A stretch of DNA of 64,000 nucleotides from Cystobacter fuscus DSM 2262 (GCF_000335475.2 NZ_ANAH02000049.1:1-64000); one strand, 5' to 3'. Positions 51,886 to 61,258 are shown, counted from the stretch's first letter. A program made the numbers and translations. The notes: generated from the letters alone by a model not told the origin.

Positions 51886-54800
51886 TCACCAATAGGTCCA
51901 GTAGAACGTCCGCTTGTACTCCTCGAAGTCGGACACGTAGATGGCGCCGCAGACCAGCAGGCGGATCCCGGTGAAGAACCGAGAGCCACCGAGCACCACG
52001 CCTCCGATCGTGATCAATCCCGCCTTGTTCGCGGTCTGCGCCGCGATCTCCTCCGCCGAGCCTGGCTCCACGGGCAGTTCGGTTCCGAAGTCGATCAGGA
52101 CCTGACCGAGCAAGGCGATGGCGTTCTCGGCGGCGAGCGAGCCCATCAGATAGGGATGTCCCCCTATCGCGGCCCGGTAGATGAGCAACCCGAAGAGGCC
52201 AACCGTGTTCACCACGAGTTGGAGGACCACCTTGACGCCGGTGATGACCGCGGAGATCTCCTTGCGGCCCGTCAGTGCCTTGAAGGACACGACGGCGGCA
52301 TCGAACAGCAGGTCCGCCACGGAGAAGCCCCACATCAACCAATTGCCGATCCGCTCAAGGGGGGGTCCCTCGGAAGGTGGCGCGAAGTAGGTATTCAGGG
52401 GGAACGCGAAGAGGGCGGTGAGCGTCCGGCCCAGCAACTCGAAGAGTTGCATGCCCGCCTCGAGCGTCGTCGGCAACTGGGCCGGGTCCGCGAGTACGCT
52501 GTAGCGCGAGCGGATGACGTTCGACAGGTCGGTGAGTCCCGTGAGGATGAAGCCGGCGACCCCCGCCCCCCAGAAGCCGAAATGGAGCCGGAAGTTGTCA
52601 CTCGCCTCGTCCGCATTCGCCAGCGCATGCGCCGGCTCGTCCACCAGCGGCGTCTTGCCCGTCAATGCGCGACCGAGCACCGATACGGCCACCGCGGGAC
52701 CGATCAGGAAGGCGGTGCCAAGGGTGAACTTCCTGCCAGGCATCAGCACCTTCTCGAAGAGCGGACACAGCAGGGGAACCGCGAAGCGGGTCTCGAGCAG
52801 CACCCGCTGCATGGTGGCGAGCAACTCATCCAGCACCACCAGCAGGGCGTCCGCGATCGCCTGGCCACCGGACAGCACCAGCTCCACCAGCCCTCCGCCG
52901 AGCACATCAATGACGTAGCCGAGGGTCAGCTTCCCCTCCTGGGCCGCCTGCTTCAGGCGCCCGATGGCGTGCTCCACGGTGTCCTTCCACTCCTTGCCGA
53001 GCGGAACCAGGCTCTCCTCCGCGACGCGCTGGAGCGTGCGGAACACCCCATCCATCAACTCCAGGGCGGGCTTGAAGATGGCGAGCGCATCCGTCGAGTC
53101 CCCCGGAAGCAGTTGGGAGGTGCCCCAGGTCATCACCGGGTTCCTTGTCAACGTGGCCGCTGGCGAGTTCGCGTGCTCACGCTCCTGCTGATGCGCCTTG
53201 TCCTTCATGGACTGCAGGCCTATCCCCCGCTGTTCGTCCGAGAGCTTCTCCAGCTCCCGCCACTTGTCCCGGAGCCCGCCGAAGAACGTGTCCACCTCGC
53301 CCTTGGCTTTTCCGAGGCCCTCGCGCATCTGCTGGAGCGTCTGGCGGGTGTGCTTCTCCAGCGCGTCGTAGACCTCGCGGATGGCGGTGGGATCGAAGAC
53401 GGCGCCCAGCCAATGCACCACGTCCTCGATGCTGAACCCGAGCACGGATTTCATCACCGCATCGAGTGCGTGCAGCGCGTGCTTCGCGGTCTTCACGAGG
53501 AGGTTCACCACCCCGTCCACCGTCTCGATGAGGACCTTGAGACCCTCGGCGAACGGCTCGATGAACGCCCAGACCACCTTGCCGAGGAAGCTCTCCTTGA
53601 TGGACTGGATGAGGTTGCCGAACCAGTCACTGAGGAAATGGAGGGGACCGTTGGCGGCCTGGCGGCGGTGCGTGGCGTCGATGGCCTCCTGCCCGTGAAG
53701 CATCCGCACCGTGCCCCCCGTGAGATCGAGGGCGAGCGCCTGCCGCTGGGCGTGCATGGCGCGCAGGCGCCCGGGAGCCACGTGCCGCCGCCCGGGAGTC
53801 GTCAGGTAGATGCCATGTTCCGCCAGCGGTTGAACCTGCTGGTTGGTGGCGAGCCCCCGGAAGGCCAGCGCATCCGCATGCTGTCCCAGTGTCCGCAGGA
53901 GCGAGGCGGCGTGCTGGGCGCCTTCCTGGGAGGCGAAGCGTCCCTTGAGCAGCGGCTGGCCGTCGCGGTCCTTGAGCCCCTGGAGCGTGGCGGCGTCCGC
54001 CTGCGCCAGCTTCCGCGTGACGTGCGCGGTGGGATCCAAGGTGAGCTTCTGGGCCGTCCCGTCGATGGCGAGGGTCACGCGCGGGGTGGAGACCCCGTTG
54101 ACACGCACACTCAGGGAGAGCACCCCCTTGGCATCCGTCTTCAGGCTCACCTCTTCGCCGGGCCGGAGGAAGCGGACGTGCCCGTTGATGTCGAGCTGCG
54201 CGCCATCCTCGGCGGACACCCGCACGTCGCGCGACTCGACGGGCGAGCCATCCGGATGGCGGAGCGCCACACGAGTGAGGTAGCGGTGCGTCTCGTGGCA
54301 CGTGCCATCGTCCGGCAAGGTGACGCGGTCCTGTTGCCAGAGGGTGGACTCGCTCTGCCAGAAGTAGCCGTGGTCGCGCGCGTCCTCGGCGGCGGCGAAG
54401 AAGTGCTGCACGAGCGGGCCGCGCTCGCGGGCCGCCGCGATGGCCTCCACCCCCCGCCGCACCACGGTGAGGCCGTTCCACGCCTTGCCATCGTGCGCGG
54501 TGTGCCACAGCTCCTTCTCGCTGGTGCGAGCATAGAGGGCGGGCAGACCCTGCTCGTCCTGGGCCGTCACCAGGTGGGTGATGGTGGCTCCGGCGCGCAT
54601 CACCTGGGTGCCACGCGGCCCCCCCTGGGTGGCGAACCAGGCCTGGTTGGCCGCCTCCCCCTGCTCCTGCGCGGAGAGCAGGTGCACGCCCTGGTCGGAG
54701 CCGATGAAGAGGCTGCTCAGCCCCGTGTCCTCGGTGCCCACCGCCAGGCACGCGGGCACGGTGCCCGTGGGGATGACCCGGGTGAGGGGCACCTCCCCCT

Positions 54801-55542
54801 CCTCGTCGATGAAGGAGACGAACGCCAGACCCGTCCCCTGGCCGTGCTCGTAGAGCACATAGGCTCCGTCACCGATGTCGCTCGTGCCCAGCTTGCAGTC
54901 GAGCACGCGCGACCAATCGTGCGGCACACGGAAGGGCAGCACCCGCGGCTTCTCGCGCGTGGAGAGCAGCATCCGGTGCATCTGGCCCAGCGAGCCCTTC
55001 GCCGAACTCGCCACGAAGAGCTCCGGACCGTCCTCGTGCCCGTTGCCCAGCTCCAGGAAGTGCACGGGTTGCGCCGTGGGTGGCTCCACGGCGAACCACT
55101 GCGAGTCCGAGCCATCCCCCTCCAGGTTCGGCGTCCAGTAGAGGAGCGGCGCGCCCCCATTGAGCGCCGCCGGACGCAGGGCGAGGACGGCGGCGCGGCC
55201 CTCGGCGTGCCACTTGACCGCGAAGGCGTCCACCGTCACGGGTCCGTTGGCGGCCGCGAGCGCCTGTTTCGGCACCACGTCCTGGCGCAGCCAGCCGCTG
55301 CGCGACTTCGCATCGCGCCGGGTGGCATGGAGCTGACCGCTCGTCCCGATGGAGAAGAGCGTCGGCTCTCCGTCCAGGTCCGGCACCAGCATCATGCGCT
55401 TGGTGAGGTCCACCACCATCCCGCTCTCGAAGGCCTTGGTGAGCTGGGAGCAGACGTCGACTTCGAAGGCGCCCCCCGAGTCGTTGCTCCGCGCGAGCCT
55501 CGACAAACGGAAGGTGGTTCCACTGTTCAGGTTTCCTCTCAT
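51886..55542 (-). CDS. Large protein with propeller-like N-half and hydrophobic C-half, unknown family
   Basis: 1218 residues without a signal peptide. The first 390 residues are rich in short W/G-containing beta segments (LLYWTPNLEGDGSDSQWFAV, VLYEHGQGTGLAFVSFIDEE, GVHLLSAQEQGEAANQAWFA) that suggest a beta-propeller. An Ig-like unit follows at about 415-480 (VALRHPDGSPVESRDVRVSA). From 620 to 880 long amphipathic helices dominate. The C-terminal 280 residues hold hydrophobic stretches at about 940-961, 987-1004, 1102-1125 and 1178-1210 (LGTAFLIGPAVAVSVLGRAL, VVLQLVVNTVGLFGLLIYRA). Propeller plus amphipathic helices plus late hydrophobic segments is a layout seen in some pore-forming or membrane-inserting toxins, but I recognise no family. 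It is translated coupled (ATGA) with the upstream 517-residue gene. Confidence 0.75.
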   Translation of the reverse strand: MRGNLNSGTTFRLSRLARSNDSGGAFEVDVCSQLTKAFESGMVVDLTKRMMLVPDLDGEPTLFSIGTSGQLHATRRDAKSRSGWLRQDVVPKQALAAANGPVTVDAFAVKWHAEGRAAVLALRPAALNGGAPLLYWTPNLEGDGSDSQWFAVEPPTAQPVHFLELGNGHEDGPELFVASSAKGSLGQMHRMLLSTREKPRVLPFRVPHDWSRVLDCKLGTSDIGDGAYVLYEHGQGTGLAFVSFIDEEGEVPLTRVIPTGTVPACLAVGTEDTGLSSLFIGSDQGVHLLSAQEQGEAANQAWFATQGGPRGTQVMRAGATITHLVTAQDEQGLPALYARTSEKELWHTAHDGKAWNGLTVVRRGVEAIAAARERGPLVQHFFAAAEDARDHGYFWQSESTLWQQDRVTLPDDGTCHETHRYLTRVALRHPDGSPVESRDVRVSAEDGAQLDINGHVRFLRPGEEVSLKTDAKGVLSLSVRVNGVSTPRVTLAIDGTAQKLTLDPTAHVTRKLAQADAATLQGLKDRDGQPLLKGRFASQEGAQHAASLLRTLGQHADALAFRGLATNQQVQPLAEHGIYLTTPGRRHVAPGRLRAMHAQRQALALDLTGGTVRMLHGQEAIDATHRRQAANGPLHFLSDWFGNLIQSIKESFLGKVVWAFIEPFAEGLKVLIETVDGVVNLLVKTAKHALHALDAVMKSVLGFSIEDVVHWLGAVFDPTAIREVYDALEKHTRQTLQQMREGLGKAKGEVDTFFGGLRDKWRELEKLSDEQRGIGLQSMKDKAHQQEREHANSPAATLTRNPVMTWGTSQLLPGDSTDALAIFKPALELMDGVFRTLQRVAEESLVPLGKEWKDTVEHAIGRLKQAAQEGKLTLGYVIDVLGGGLVELVLSGGQAIADALLVVLDELLATMQRVLLETRFAVPLLCPLFEKVLMPGRKFTLGTAFLIGPAVAVSVLGRALTGKTPLVDEPAHALANADEASDNFRLHFGFWGAGVAGFILTGLTDLSNVIRSRYSVLADPAQLPTTLEAGMQLFELLGRTLTALFAFPLNTYFAPPSEGPPLERIGNWLMWGFSVADLLFDAAVVSFKALTGRKEISAVITGVKVVLQLVVNTVGLFGLLIYRAAIGGHPYLMGSLAAENAIALLGQVLIDFGTELPVEPGSAEEIAAQTANKAGLITIGGVVLGGSRFFTGIRLLVCGAIYVSDFEEYKRTFYWTYW

Positions 55543-57092
55543 GACCGCTGTCCTTCCAGATTGGACGGTCTCTCGACCGTGTAGTCGAACATCACCTCGA
55601 CCAGCAGGTTGAGCTGGTCGTCGAACCGGAGATTGCTGAAAGAGAAGTTGGCGTTGCCGGGCGGAACGAACTCGAACGGCGCGAAGGACGTCACGCTCGA
55701 CGTCTCCATGCTGTCGGCCATGAACCGGGCCAGATTCTCAATCTGCGCGCGGGTGGCGGCGATCTTCTCCGCCAGCTTGGGCAGATAACGCAGCGACAAC
55801 AGCATCTCGATCCAACCCTTCTCGTCGATATGCCGCGGATCGAAGGGTTGACCGTTCCAGTTGGTGCCCGAGATCTGGAACGTCCGCTTGTCGGCCACCG
55901 CGCGCCAGGATCTGGCGTTCTGCGGGGGCGTCTCGAAGCGGACCACGCCCGTGTAGTCACTGCGCACCTCGCAGGTGAGCACGTAGGGCTCCTTGCCGCC
56001 GATGTCCTGCGACACGCGCAGGCTTGCCACCTTCGTCCAGGAGAAATCGAAGGAGCGGCGATCCTGGCGCAGGCAGAGCGTGTACTTCCCGCCGAAGATG
56101 GGGTGTCCCTCGAGCGAACTCGCCGTCACGGTGGGGGTGCACGCGAAGACCAGGGACTCGCCGGTGTGGGAGAGCTGTGCGTCCGTCCTGATGGAGAATG
56201 CCGGCTTGAGCTGGTTGAGGAAGGCATTGAGCGCGGCCTCGCGCCCGAGGACGAGAACGCCATCCACTTGAGAGCCCACCGGCCAGGGCTTCTGGAAGGG
56301 CGCTGGCACGTCATGGGTGGGGACCGGCCGGCCCTGGGTCGTCATGAGCCAGCTGAGCACACGCACCGGCTCGCGCCGCTGAGGGATGGGCTGCTCGTGG
56401 GTGGCGAAGGTGACGCCGGTGGGGTGAACGGTGGGCTCCAGCCCCGGCTTGGGCCTGGCCGGCATCACGCAGAGGAGCGTTGCGTCGAGGTTGTCGCGGC
56501 GCAGCTCGATCCACCGGCGCAGGTGCTCGCGCATCGCCGCCTGCGCCTCCTTTGGCAGCCGAGGGCCGGAGATGAGCACCGACTCCTCATCGAGGAGATT
56601 GACGTTCTCCAGATCCAGGTACAGACAGCGATAGTCCAGGTAGCGCTCGCCCAGCACCTCGAGCTGTGCCTTCAGCTCGGGTGGCACCTGGCCGCCGGCC
56701 TTCTGGATACGCTGGGCGAGATCCGAGATGGCGAGCTGGGAGGTGAACGTCACCACCCAGTCCTTCACCACCACCTCCACCGGCTTCTGCTCCCCAGGAT
56801 AGGTGAACGTCCCGGAGCCCAACTTGAGCGAGACATCCACCCGGGTGCCCTTCTGGGGCGTCCACCCGGGGCAGAGCCGCACCCAAGGGGCGAGGAGCTT
56901 CACGTCCAGGACCGAGGCCCCACCTGGACCTTCGCTCTTCGCTGTCCAGGACGCCGGAAGCTTTCCCCGGGCCTGCAAGTAACCCATTGCTCTATTCAGG
57001 CAGTCTTCCCGGATGCTCAAGACCAGGTCCACGCCGCCCAAGGGGCTGGCGCTTCCTGAGACGAGCGCGTGTTTCTCTTCGAGGGGGTTCAT
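55539..57092 (-). CDS. TULIP-like two-domain protein of unknown function
   Basis: ATG at 57092 gives 517 residues without a signal peptide. Two segments look alike: residues 21-40 VDLVLSIREDCLNRAMGYLQ and 276-296 beginning VDGVLVLGREAALNAFLNQL. Each opens a half with long amphipathic strands (VDVSLKLGSGTFTYPG, VEVVVKDWVVTFTSQLAISD). The end, PFEFVPPGNANFSFSNLRFD, has a Phe/Pro-rich cap. Such a duplicated D-x-x-L-x-[IL]-x-x-x-x-L-N beginning is characteristic of tubular lipid-binding (TULIP) domains, including the P47/OrfX proteins found in clostridial toxin clusters (established there). The assignment here is by pattern only. Its stop overlaps the start of the 1218-residue gene, so the two act as a pair. 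Confidence 0.65.
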   Translation of the reverse strand: MNPLEEKHALVSGSASPLGGVDLVLSIREDCLNRAMGYLQARGKLPASWTAKSEGPGGASVLDVKLLAPWVRLCPGWTPQKGTRVDVSLKLGSGTFTYPGEQKPVEVVVKDWVVTFTSQLAISDLAQRIQKAGGQVPPELKAQLEVLGERYLDYRCLYLDLENVNLLDEESVLISGPRLPKEAQAAMREHLRRWIELRRDNLDATLLCVMPARPKPGLEPTVHPTGVTFATHEQPIPQRREPVRVLSWLMTTQGRPVPTHDVPAPFQKPWPVGSQVDGVLVLGREAALNAFLNQLKPAFSIRTDAQLSHTGESLVFACTPTVTASSLEGHPIFGGKYTLCLRQDRRSFDFSWTKVASLRVSQDIGGKEPYVLTCEVRSDYTGVVRFETPPQNARSWRAVADKRTFQISGTNWNGQPFDPRHIDEKGWIEMLLSLRYLPKLAEKIAATRAQIENLARFMADSMETSSVTSFAPFEFVPPGNANFSFSNLRFDDQLNLLVEVMFDYTVERPSNLEGQRS

Positions 57093-57274
57093 GCGAGTCG
57101 ATCCGTTTCCATGACGGGAAACGCGACTCAGCAAGGCATGTACCAATCGCCCGATTTCGAGCAGTCCCGAGGGACTGGACACTCGAGAACCCCCACTGGG
57201 CGTGCATGTCCCGACGTGGCTGCGTCCTCACGGAACGCGGCTGCGTCCCAGCGGGAAATCCTGGCCCCTCGTGC

Positions 57275-57426
57275 AACATCCTGAGCGCCACCGGGCAGCC
57301 CGGCCTCGCGGTCAGCCGGCTGGGCTCCCAGGAGAACGCGGCCCACCTGCGCAGCCTCTCGAGTGGGTCAAGAAGGCGCCCTTCACCTTGGAGCTGCCCT
57401 ACAGCCCGGCCCAGAAGTCGGCGTGA
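57275..57426 (+). pseudogene. Frameshifted C-terminal remnant of an unidentified gene
   Basis: One frame reads NILSATGQPGLAVSRLGSQE, NAAHLRSL up to about 57359. The next frame continues EWVKKAPFTLELPYSPAQKS and a stop at 57424-57426. Joined, they read like a normal protein end, so a single frameshift near 57360 has broken it. No upstream portion is recognisable. Confidence 0.35.
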
Positions 57427-57442
57427 GGACCGTCGGGTCCTC
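57425..57442 (+). terminator. Hairpin at the stop of the remnant
   Basis: GAGGACC (57425-57431) pairs perfectly with GGTCCTC (57436-57442) across GTCG, overlapping the remnant's TGA. It may have been that gene's terminator and might now also stop the M24 gene from the other side. Confidence 0.45.
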
Positions 57443-57487
57443 CCACGGATGTGTCTTGGATTGAGTCCACCCCCCCCCGCGAGGCCC

Positions 57488-57533
57488 TCAGACCGCGGCG
57501 TCGCGCAGCCAGGTGGCACCCGTGGGGGTGACC
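57488..57533. repeat. Right 46-bp direct repeat (genuine 3' end of the M24 gene)
   Basis: This is the counterpart of 49255-49300, with 2 mismatches. It includes the stop codon and last 15 codons of the M24 peptidase gene. A direct repeat of a gene's 3' end at both borders of a segment is the layout left by integrative elements. Confidence 0.85.
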
Positions 57534-58333
57534 AGCAGGAGCTCCTCGAACTTGACGGCGTGGTCGCCGAAGGCCAGGTGCGGCTCGACGGCCCACAGGC
57601 CGGTCATATCGCCCTGATGGTGTCGCGTCAGGACCTGGCCAGAGGCGCCTCGGGCGAAGAATTCGAGCAGGGTCTGGGCGCCGCGATGGGCCAGGGCTCG
57701 CGCGAGCGGACTGGCGGCCACGTGGTGGACCCGGTGGCCGAGAAACGAATACGAGGAGGTCTCGTGAATGCCCGAGAGCGAATGGGCCGTGAGCTCTTGA
57801 TGCACGCGCTGCCAGAGGCGATCCGCGCGGTGTCCCGAGGCGGCCACCCACCCAGGGATGTCGCGGTAGAGCCGATCCAGGACCGCACGTGCCTCCACGT
57901 AGCCGGGGACGGTGCCCCACTGGCCCGCGTAGCTGAAATCGCAGGCGTAGCCATCGAGGACGGGCGCGAAGTCGAAGATGTAGACGTCGTTCTCGGCCAG
58001 CGTCTGTTCCGTGGCACGCAGGTCGAGCCGTGTCGTGAAGTGCCGGAAGCGCGTGCGCGGACCGAACCACACGAAGGGGCGATGGAAGTAGTGCTCGACG
58101 CCGTGGGACGCGAGCCAGTCGCGCATCCAGGCCGCCAGCTCGCGCTCGGTGATGCCGGTGCGCAGCTGCTTCTCCGTCTCCTGGGCGCAGCGGGTGGCCA
58201 GACGCTGGGCCGCGGCGAACCCCCTGAGCTCTTCCGGCATGGGAACGCGCGCCAGCGGTGGCGTGAGGCGGCTCCAGCCGGGCCAGTAGTCGACGTGCGA
58301 GAACAGCCGTCCAATCGTGGGGCCAAGTGCCAT
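57488..58333 (-). CDS. M24-family metallopeptidase (Xaa-Pro aminopeptidase-like)
   Basis: 281 residues of the pita-bread fold. Candidate metal ligands are Asp121 (VYIFDFAPVLDG), Asp132 (YACDFSYAG), His200 or His203 (FLGHRVHHV), Glu250 (WAVEPHL) and Glu263/264 (KFEELLLVT), in the correct order and spacing for M24 enzymes. It lacks the N-terminal domain of aminopeptidase P, so it may be a small dipeptidase or non-peptide M24 enzyme. The gene follows recG on the strand, 45 bp downstream, and its 3' end is repeated at 49255. Confidence 0.85.
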   Translation of the reverse strand: MALGPTIGRLFSHVDYWPGWSRLTPPLARVPMPEELRGFAAAQRLATRCAQETEKQLRTGITERELAAWMRDWLASHGVEHYFHRPFVWFGPRTRFRHFTTRLDLRATEQTLAENDVYIFDFAPVLDGYACDFSYAGQWGTVPGYVEARAVLDRLYRDIPGWVAASGHRADRLWQRVHQELTAHSLSGIHETSSYSFLGHRVHHVAASPLARALAHRGAQTLLEFFARGASGQVLTRHHQGDMTGLWAVEPHLAFGDHAVKFEELLLVTPTGATWLRDAAV

Positions 58334-58378
58334 GGCGGGAGAGAGTAGCGCGGGGGGCGAGGAGCTGGTCCGTCGTTC

Positions 58379-61195
58379 CTAGCCCACGCGGGCCAGGGCG
58401 AGCCGGCCCTCCCAGCGCTCCTCGAGTGCCTTGACCAGACCCTGGTGCTCGGGAGCCCGGAGCTGGGGATCCCGGGCGAGGATGGCGCGTGCCTCCTGCT
58501 GCGCGATCGAGAGCAGATCCCCATCCCGGGCGAGGTTGGCCACGGCGAGTTCGGGCAGACCGCTCTGGCGCGTGCCCAAAAACTCTCCCGGGCCGCGGAT
58601 CTCCAGGTCCTTCTCCGCGATGACGAAGCCGTCGCTGCTGTGCTCCATGACGCCCAGCCGCTCCGAGGACTCCAGCGAGGAGCGCGCCAGGTTGGCCACG
58701 AGGAAGCAGTAGCTCTCCGCCGCGCCACGGCCCACGCGGCCACGCAACTGGTGGAGCTGGGACAGGCCGAAGCGCTCGGCGGACTCGATGGCCATCACCG
58801 ACGCGTTGGGCACGTCCACGCCCACCTCCACCACCGTGGTGCACACGAGGATCTGGATCTGTCCCGCCCGGAAGGCGTCCATCACCGCGTCCTTCTCCTC
58901 GGGCTTCATGCGCCCGTGGAGCAGCCCCACCTCCACGCCCGGGAAGACCTGCCGCAGCTTGTCCACTCCCCGCGTGGCGTCCTCCAGGTCCAGCTTCTCC
59001 GACTCCTCCACGAGCGGATACACGACGTAGGCCTGATGGCCCTTGGCCACCTCGGCCGCCACGGCCTCGTAGACGCGCGCGCGCTGTTTGTCATTGAAGA
59101 CGCGCGTCTTCACCGGCGTGCGGCCCGGGGGCAGCTCGTCGATGACGGAGACGTCCAGGTCCCCATACAGCGTCATGGCCAGCGTGCGGGGAATGGGCGT
59201 GGCCGTCATCACCAGCACGTCCGGGAACACGCCCTTGCTCATGAGCATGTGGCGCTGGAGCACGCCGAAACGGTGCTGCTCGTCGATCACCACGAAGCCG
59301 AGCTTGTCGAAGGCGATGCCCTCCTGGATGAGGGCATGCGTGCCCACCGCCAGGTGGATCTCCCCGCGCGCCACGGCCTCGCGCACCTCGCGCTTCTTCT
59401 TCGCCGTGCCCGACGCGCTCACCAGGCCCACCTTGAAGCCCAGCGGCTCGAGCAGCTTGTGGAAGGTGCGCTCGTGCTGCTCGGCGAGGATCTCCGTGGG
59501 CGCCATCACCGCCACCTGGTAGCCGTCGCGCAGCGCCACGAGCGCGGACACCACCGCCACCGCCGTCTTGCCCGAGCCCACGTCGCCCTGCACCAGCCGG
59601 TTCATCGGCTCGTCGTGGCCCATGTCCCGGGCGATCTCCTCGATGACGCGTTTCTGCGCCCCGGTGAGCTCGAAGGGCAGCGCCGCGCGCGCCTGCTCCA
59701 GACGCGAGGCCGACACGTCGAAGACGATGCCCTTCTCCGTCTTCTTGCCCTGGCGCTTGAGCCCCATGCCCAGCTGCAGGAAGAACAGCTCGTCGAACGC
59801 CAGCCGTCGGTGCGCCGGGCTCAGGTGCTTGTCCAGCATCTCCGGATCCGCGCTGCCCGCCGGGAAGTGGATGGCCCGCAGCGCCTCGGGCAGCGTCATC
59901 AGCTCCAGCTTCTCGCGCAGGGGGTTCGGCAGCGGCTCCTCGAGATGGCTCGCATAGGACTCGCTCACCACCGAGGCCAGCTCGCGGAACGAGCGTTGAT
60001 CGCCCCGCTCGAAACCCGGGTACACCGGGACGATGCGGTTGAAGTGCACCGAGGACACCTCGAGGTCCTCCGCGGGCTCGATCTCCGGGTGGGAGATCTC
60101 CCGGCCGGACAGGGAGGCACGCACCTCGCCCGAGAGCACCAGGCGCTTGCCCACGGGGAAGCGCTGCTGGAGCCAGGGGCCGGCGTTGAAGTACGTGGCG
60201 GCGATGCTCCCCGTGCGGTCCGCCACCACGGCGCGGAACATGCGCTTGCCGCCGGTGCGGCTCGGCACGAAGTCCGCCATCTTCACCACGCCCACCGTCA
60301 CGCCGCGCTCTCCCGGCATCAGCTCGGAGATGGTCTGCAGCTTGCGCCGGTCCTCGTAGCAGCGCGGCAGCAGGAAGAGGATGTCCCCCACGCGCCGCAG
60401 GCCCTTCTTGTTGAGCGCCGCCAGCAGCCGGGGGCCGAGCTTCTTGCCCATCGTCTTGAGGGGAATGGCCAGCGGCCCCGAGCGCGGGGCGATGGACAAC
60501 AGCTTCGCCTCGGCGCGCGACTCCTCCTGCCCCTTGGCCACCCGCTTCTTCTTGCGCCGGGCGGGCGCCTTGTCCTCGGCGGGGAGCAAGGGCGCGCTCT
60601 CCTTGGCAGGCGGAGGGGCCACGGGCGGACGGGCCACCATGGGAGGCCTCGCCGCGGAGGGTGGCCGCGTGGCGGAGGGAGGCCGGGTCCCCGGGGAAGC
60701 AGCCACCGCCGGAGCGGGCCGCGCCGCCGGGGGACGCCCAGGCTCGGAGGGCCGAGGAGGCGGCGTGCTCCCGGACGCTGGGGCGCCGCGCAGGGGCTCC
60801 GTGGCCTTCCAGGCGGGCACGAGCCCCGCCTTCGGCTTGCCGGGCCCCTCGCCTGCTGCCACCGGAACGGCCGCCACCTGGGCGAGATCCTCGGGAAGGG
60901 GGACGCCACTCAAGCGCAGGCCCGCCACCACGCCGCGCAGGGCGTCCTTGCGCCGCTCGGGGGTGGGATGGTCGACGTGGGGCAGCGCGGCGCGCAGGTG
61001 CCGGAGCGCCTCCGCGTCCACCCCGGTGGCTCCCGCGAGCGCGCTCTCCAGGAGGACGCGCAGGTTCTTCACCGTGGACAGGTGGGCGAAATCACTCCGG
61101 CAGGCGTACCGCATGGGTCCAACGAGGCTGGCGAGCGGATGGTTCACGGTCTTGTCCAAATGTTCAGTGTAAACCGCGCCCTGCTCGCCGCCCAT
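58379..61195 (-). CDS. recG: ATP-dependent DNA helicase RecG
   Basis: 938 residues from ATG at 61195 (ATG at 61114 also possible). Residues about 240-938 match RecG: the wedge/OB region (KTMGKKLGPRLLAALNKKGL, LLPRCYEDRRK, PVYPGFERGDQRSFRELASV), Walker A QGDVGSGKTAV, DEQH box VIDEQHRFGV, TATPIPRTLAMTLYGDLDVS and the C-terminal QLHQLRGRVGRGAAESYCFL. It remodels stalled forks and Holliday junctions. The first 240 residues are extra: a helical N-domain, then a Pro/Ala/Arg-rich linker (145-220) and a Lys/Arg cluster RRKKKRVAKG. Usual RecG is about 690 residues, so the N-terminal extension is a lineage trait. Confidence 0.95.
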   Translation of the reverse strand: MGGEQGAVYTEHLDKTVNHPLASLVGPMRYACRSDFAHLSTVKNLRVLLESALAGATGVDAEALRHLRAALPHVDHPTPERRKDALRGVVAGLRLSGVPLPEDLAQVAAVPVAAGEGPGKPKAGLVPAWKATEPLRGAPASGSTPPPRPSEPGRPPAARPAPAVAASPGTRPPSATRPPSAARPPMVARPPVAPPPAKESAPLLPAEDKAPARRKKKRVAKGQEESRAEAKLLSIAPRSGPLAIPLKTMGKKLGPRLLAALNKKGLRRVGDILFLLPRCYEDRRKLQTISELMPGERGVTVGVVKMADFVPSRTGGKRMFRAVVADRTGSIAATYFNAGPWLQQRFPVGKRLVLSGEVRASLSGREISHPEIEPAEDLEVSSVHFNRIVPVYPGFERGDQRSFRELASVVSESYASHLEEPLPNPLREKLELMTLPEALRAIHFPAGSADPEMLDKHLSPAHRRLAFDELFFLQLGMGLKRQGKKTEKGIVFDVSASRLEQARAALPFELTGAQKRVIEEIARDMGHDEPMNRLVQGDVGSGKTAVAVVSALVALRDGYQVAVMAPTEILAEQHERTFHKLLEPLGFKVGLVSASGTAKKKREVREAVARGEIHLAVGTHALIQEGIAFDKLGFVVIDEQHRFGVLQRHMLMSKGVFPDVLVMTATPIPRTLAMTLYGDLDVSVIDELPPGRTPVKTRVFNDKQRARVYEAVAAEVAKGHQAYVVYPLVEESEKLDLEDATRGVDKLRQVFPGVEVGLLHGRMKPEEKDAVMDAFRAGQIQILVCTTVVEVGVDVPNASVMAIESAERFGLSQLHQLRGRVGRGAAESYCFLVANLARSSLESSERLGVMEHSSDGFVIAEKDLEIRGPGEFLGTRQSGLPELAVANLARDGDLLSIAQQEARAILARDPQLRAPEHQGLVKALEERWEGRLALARVG

Positions 61196-61258
61196 CCAAA
61201 CGAGACAGGGGAGCGGGCTCGCGCGCGCTCCCCTGTTCGACTGCTCACGGCCGCCGTC

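Noticed and set aside
51742-55584. 1280-codon plus-strand frame opposite the 1218-residue gene
   Set aside because: Its sequence is His/Arg/Gln-rich with no recognisable motifs; the minus frame has normal protein composition and ATGA coupling to the upstream gene.
49255-57533. Insertion sequence or transposon as the cause of the direct repeats
   Set aside because: No transposase, no terminal inverted repeats and a 46-bp duplication that is too long for IS target duplication.
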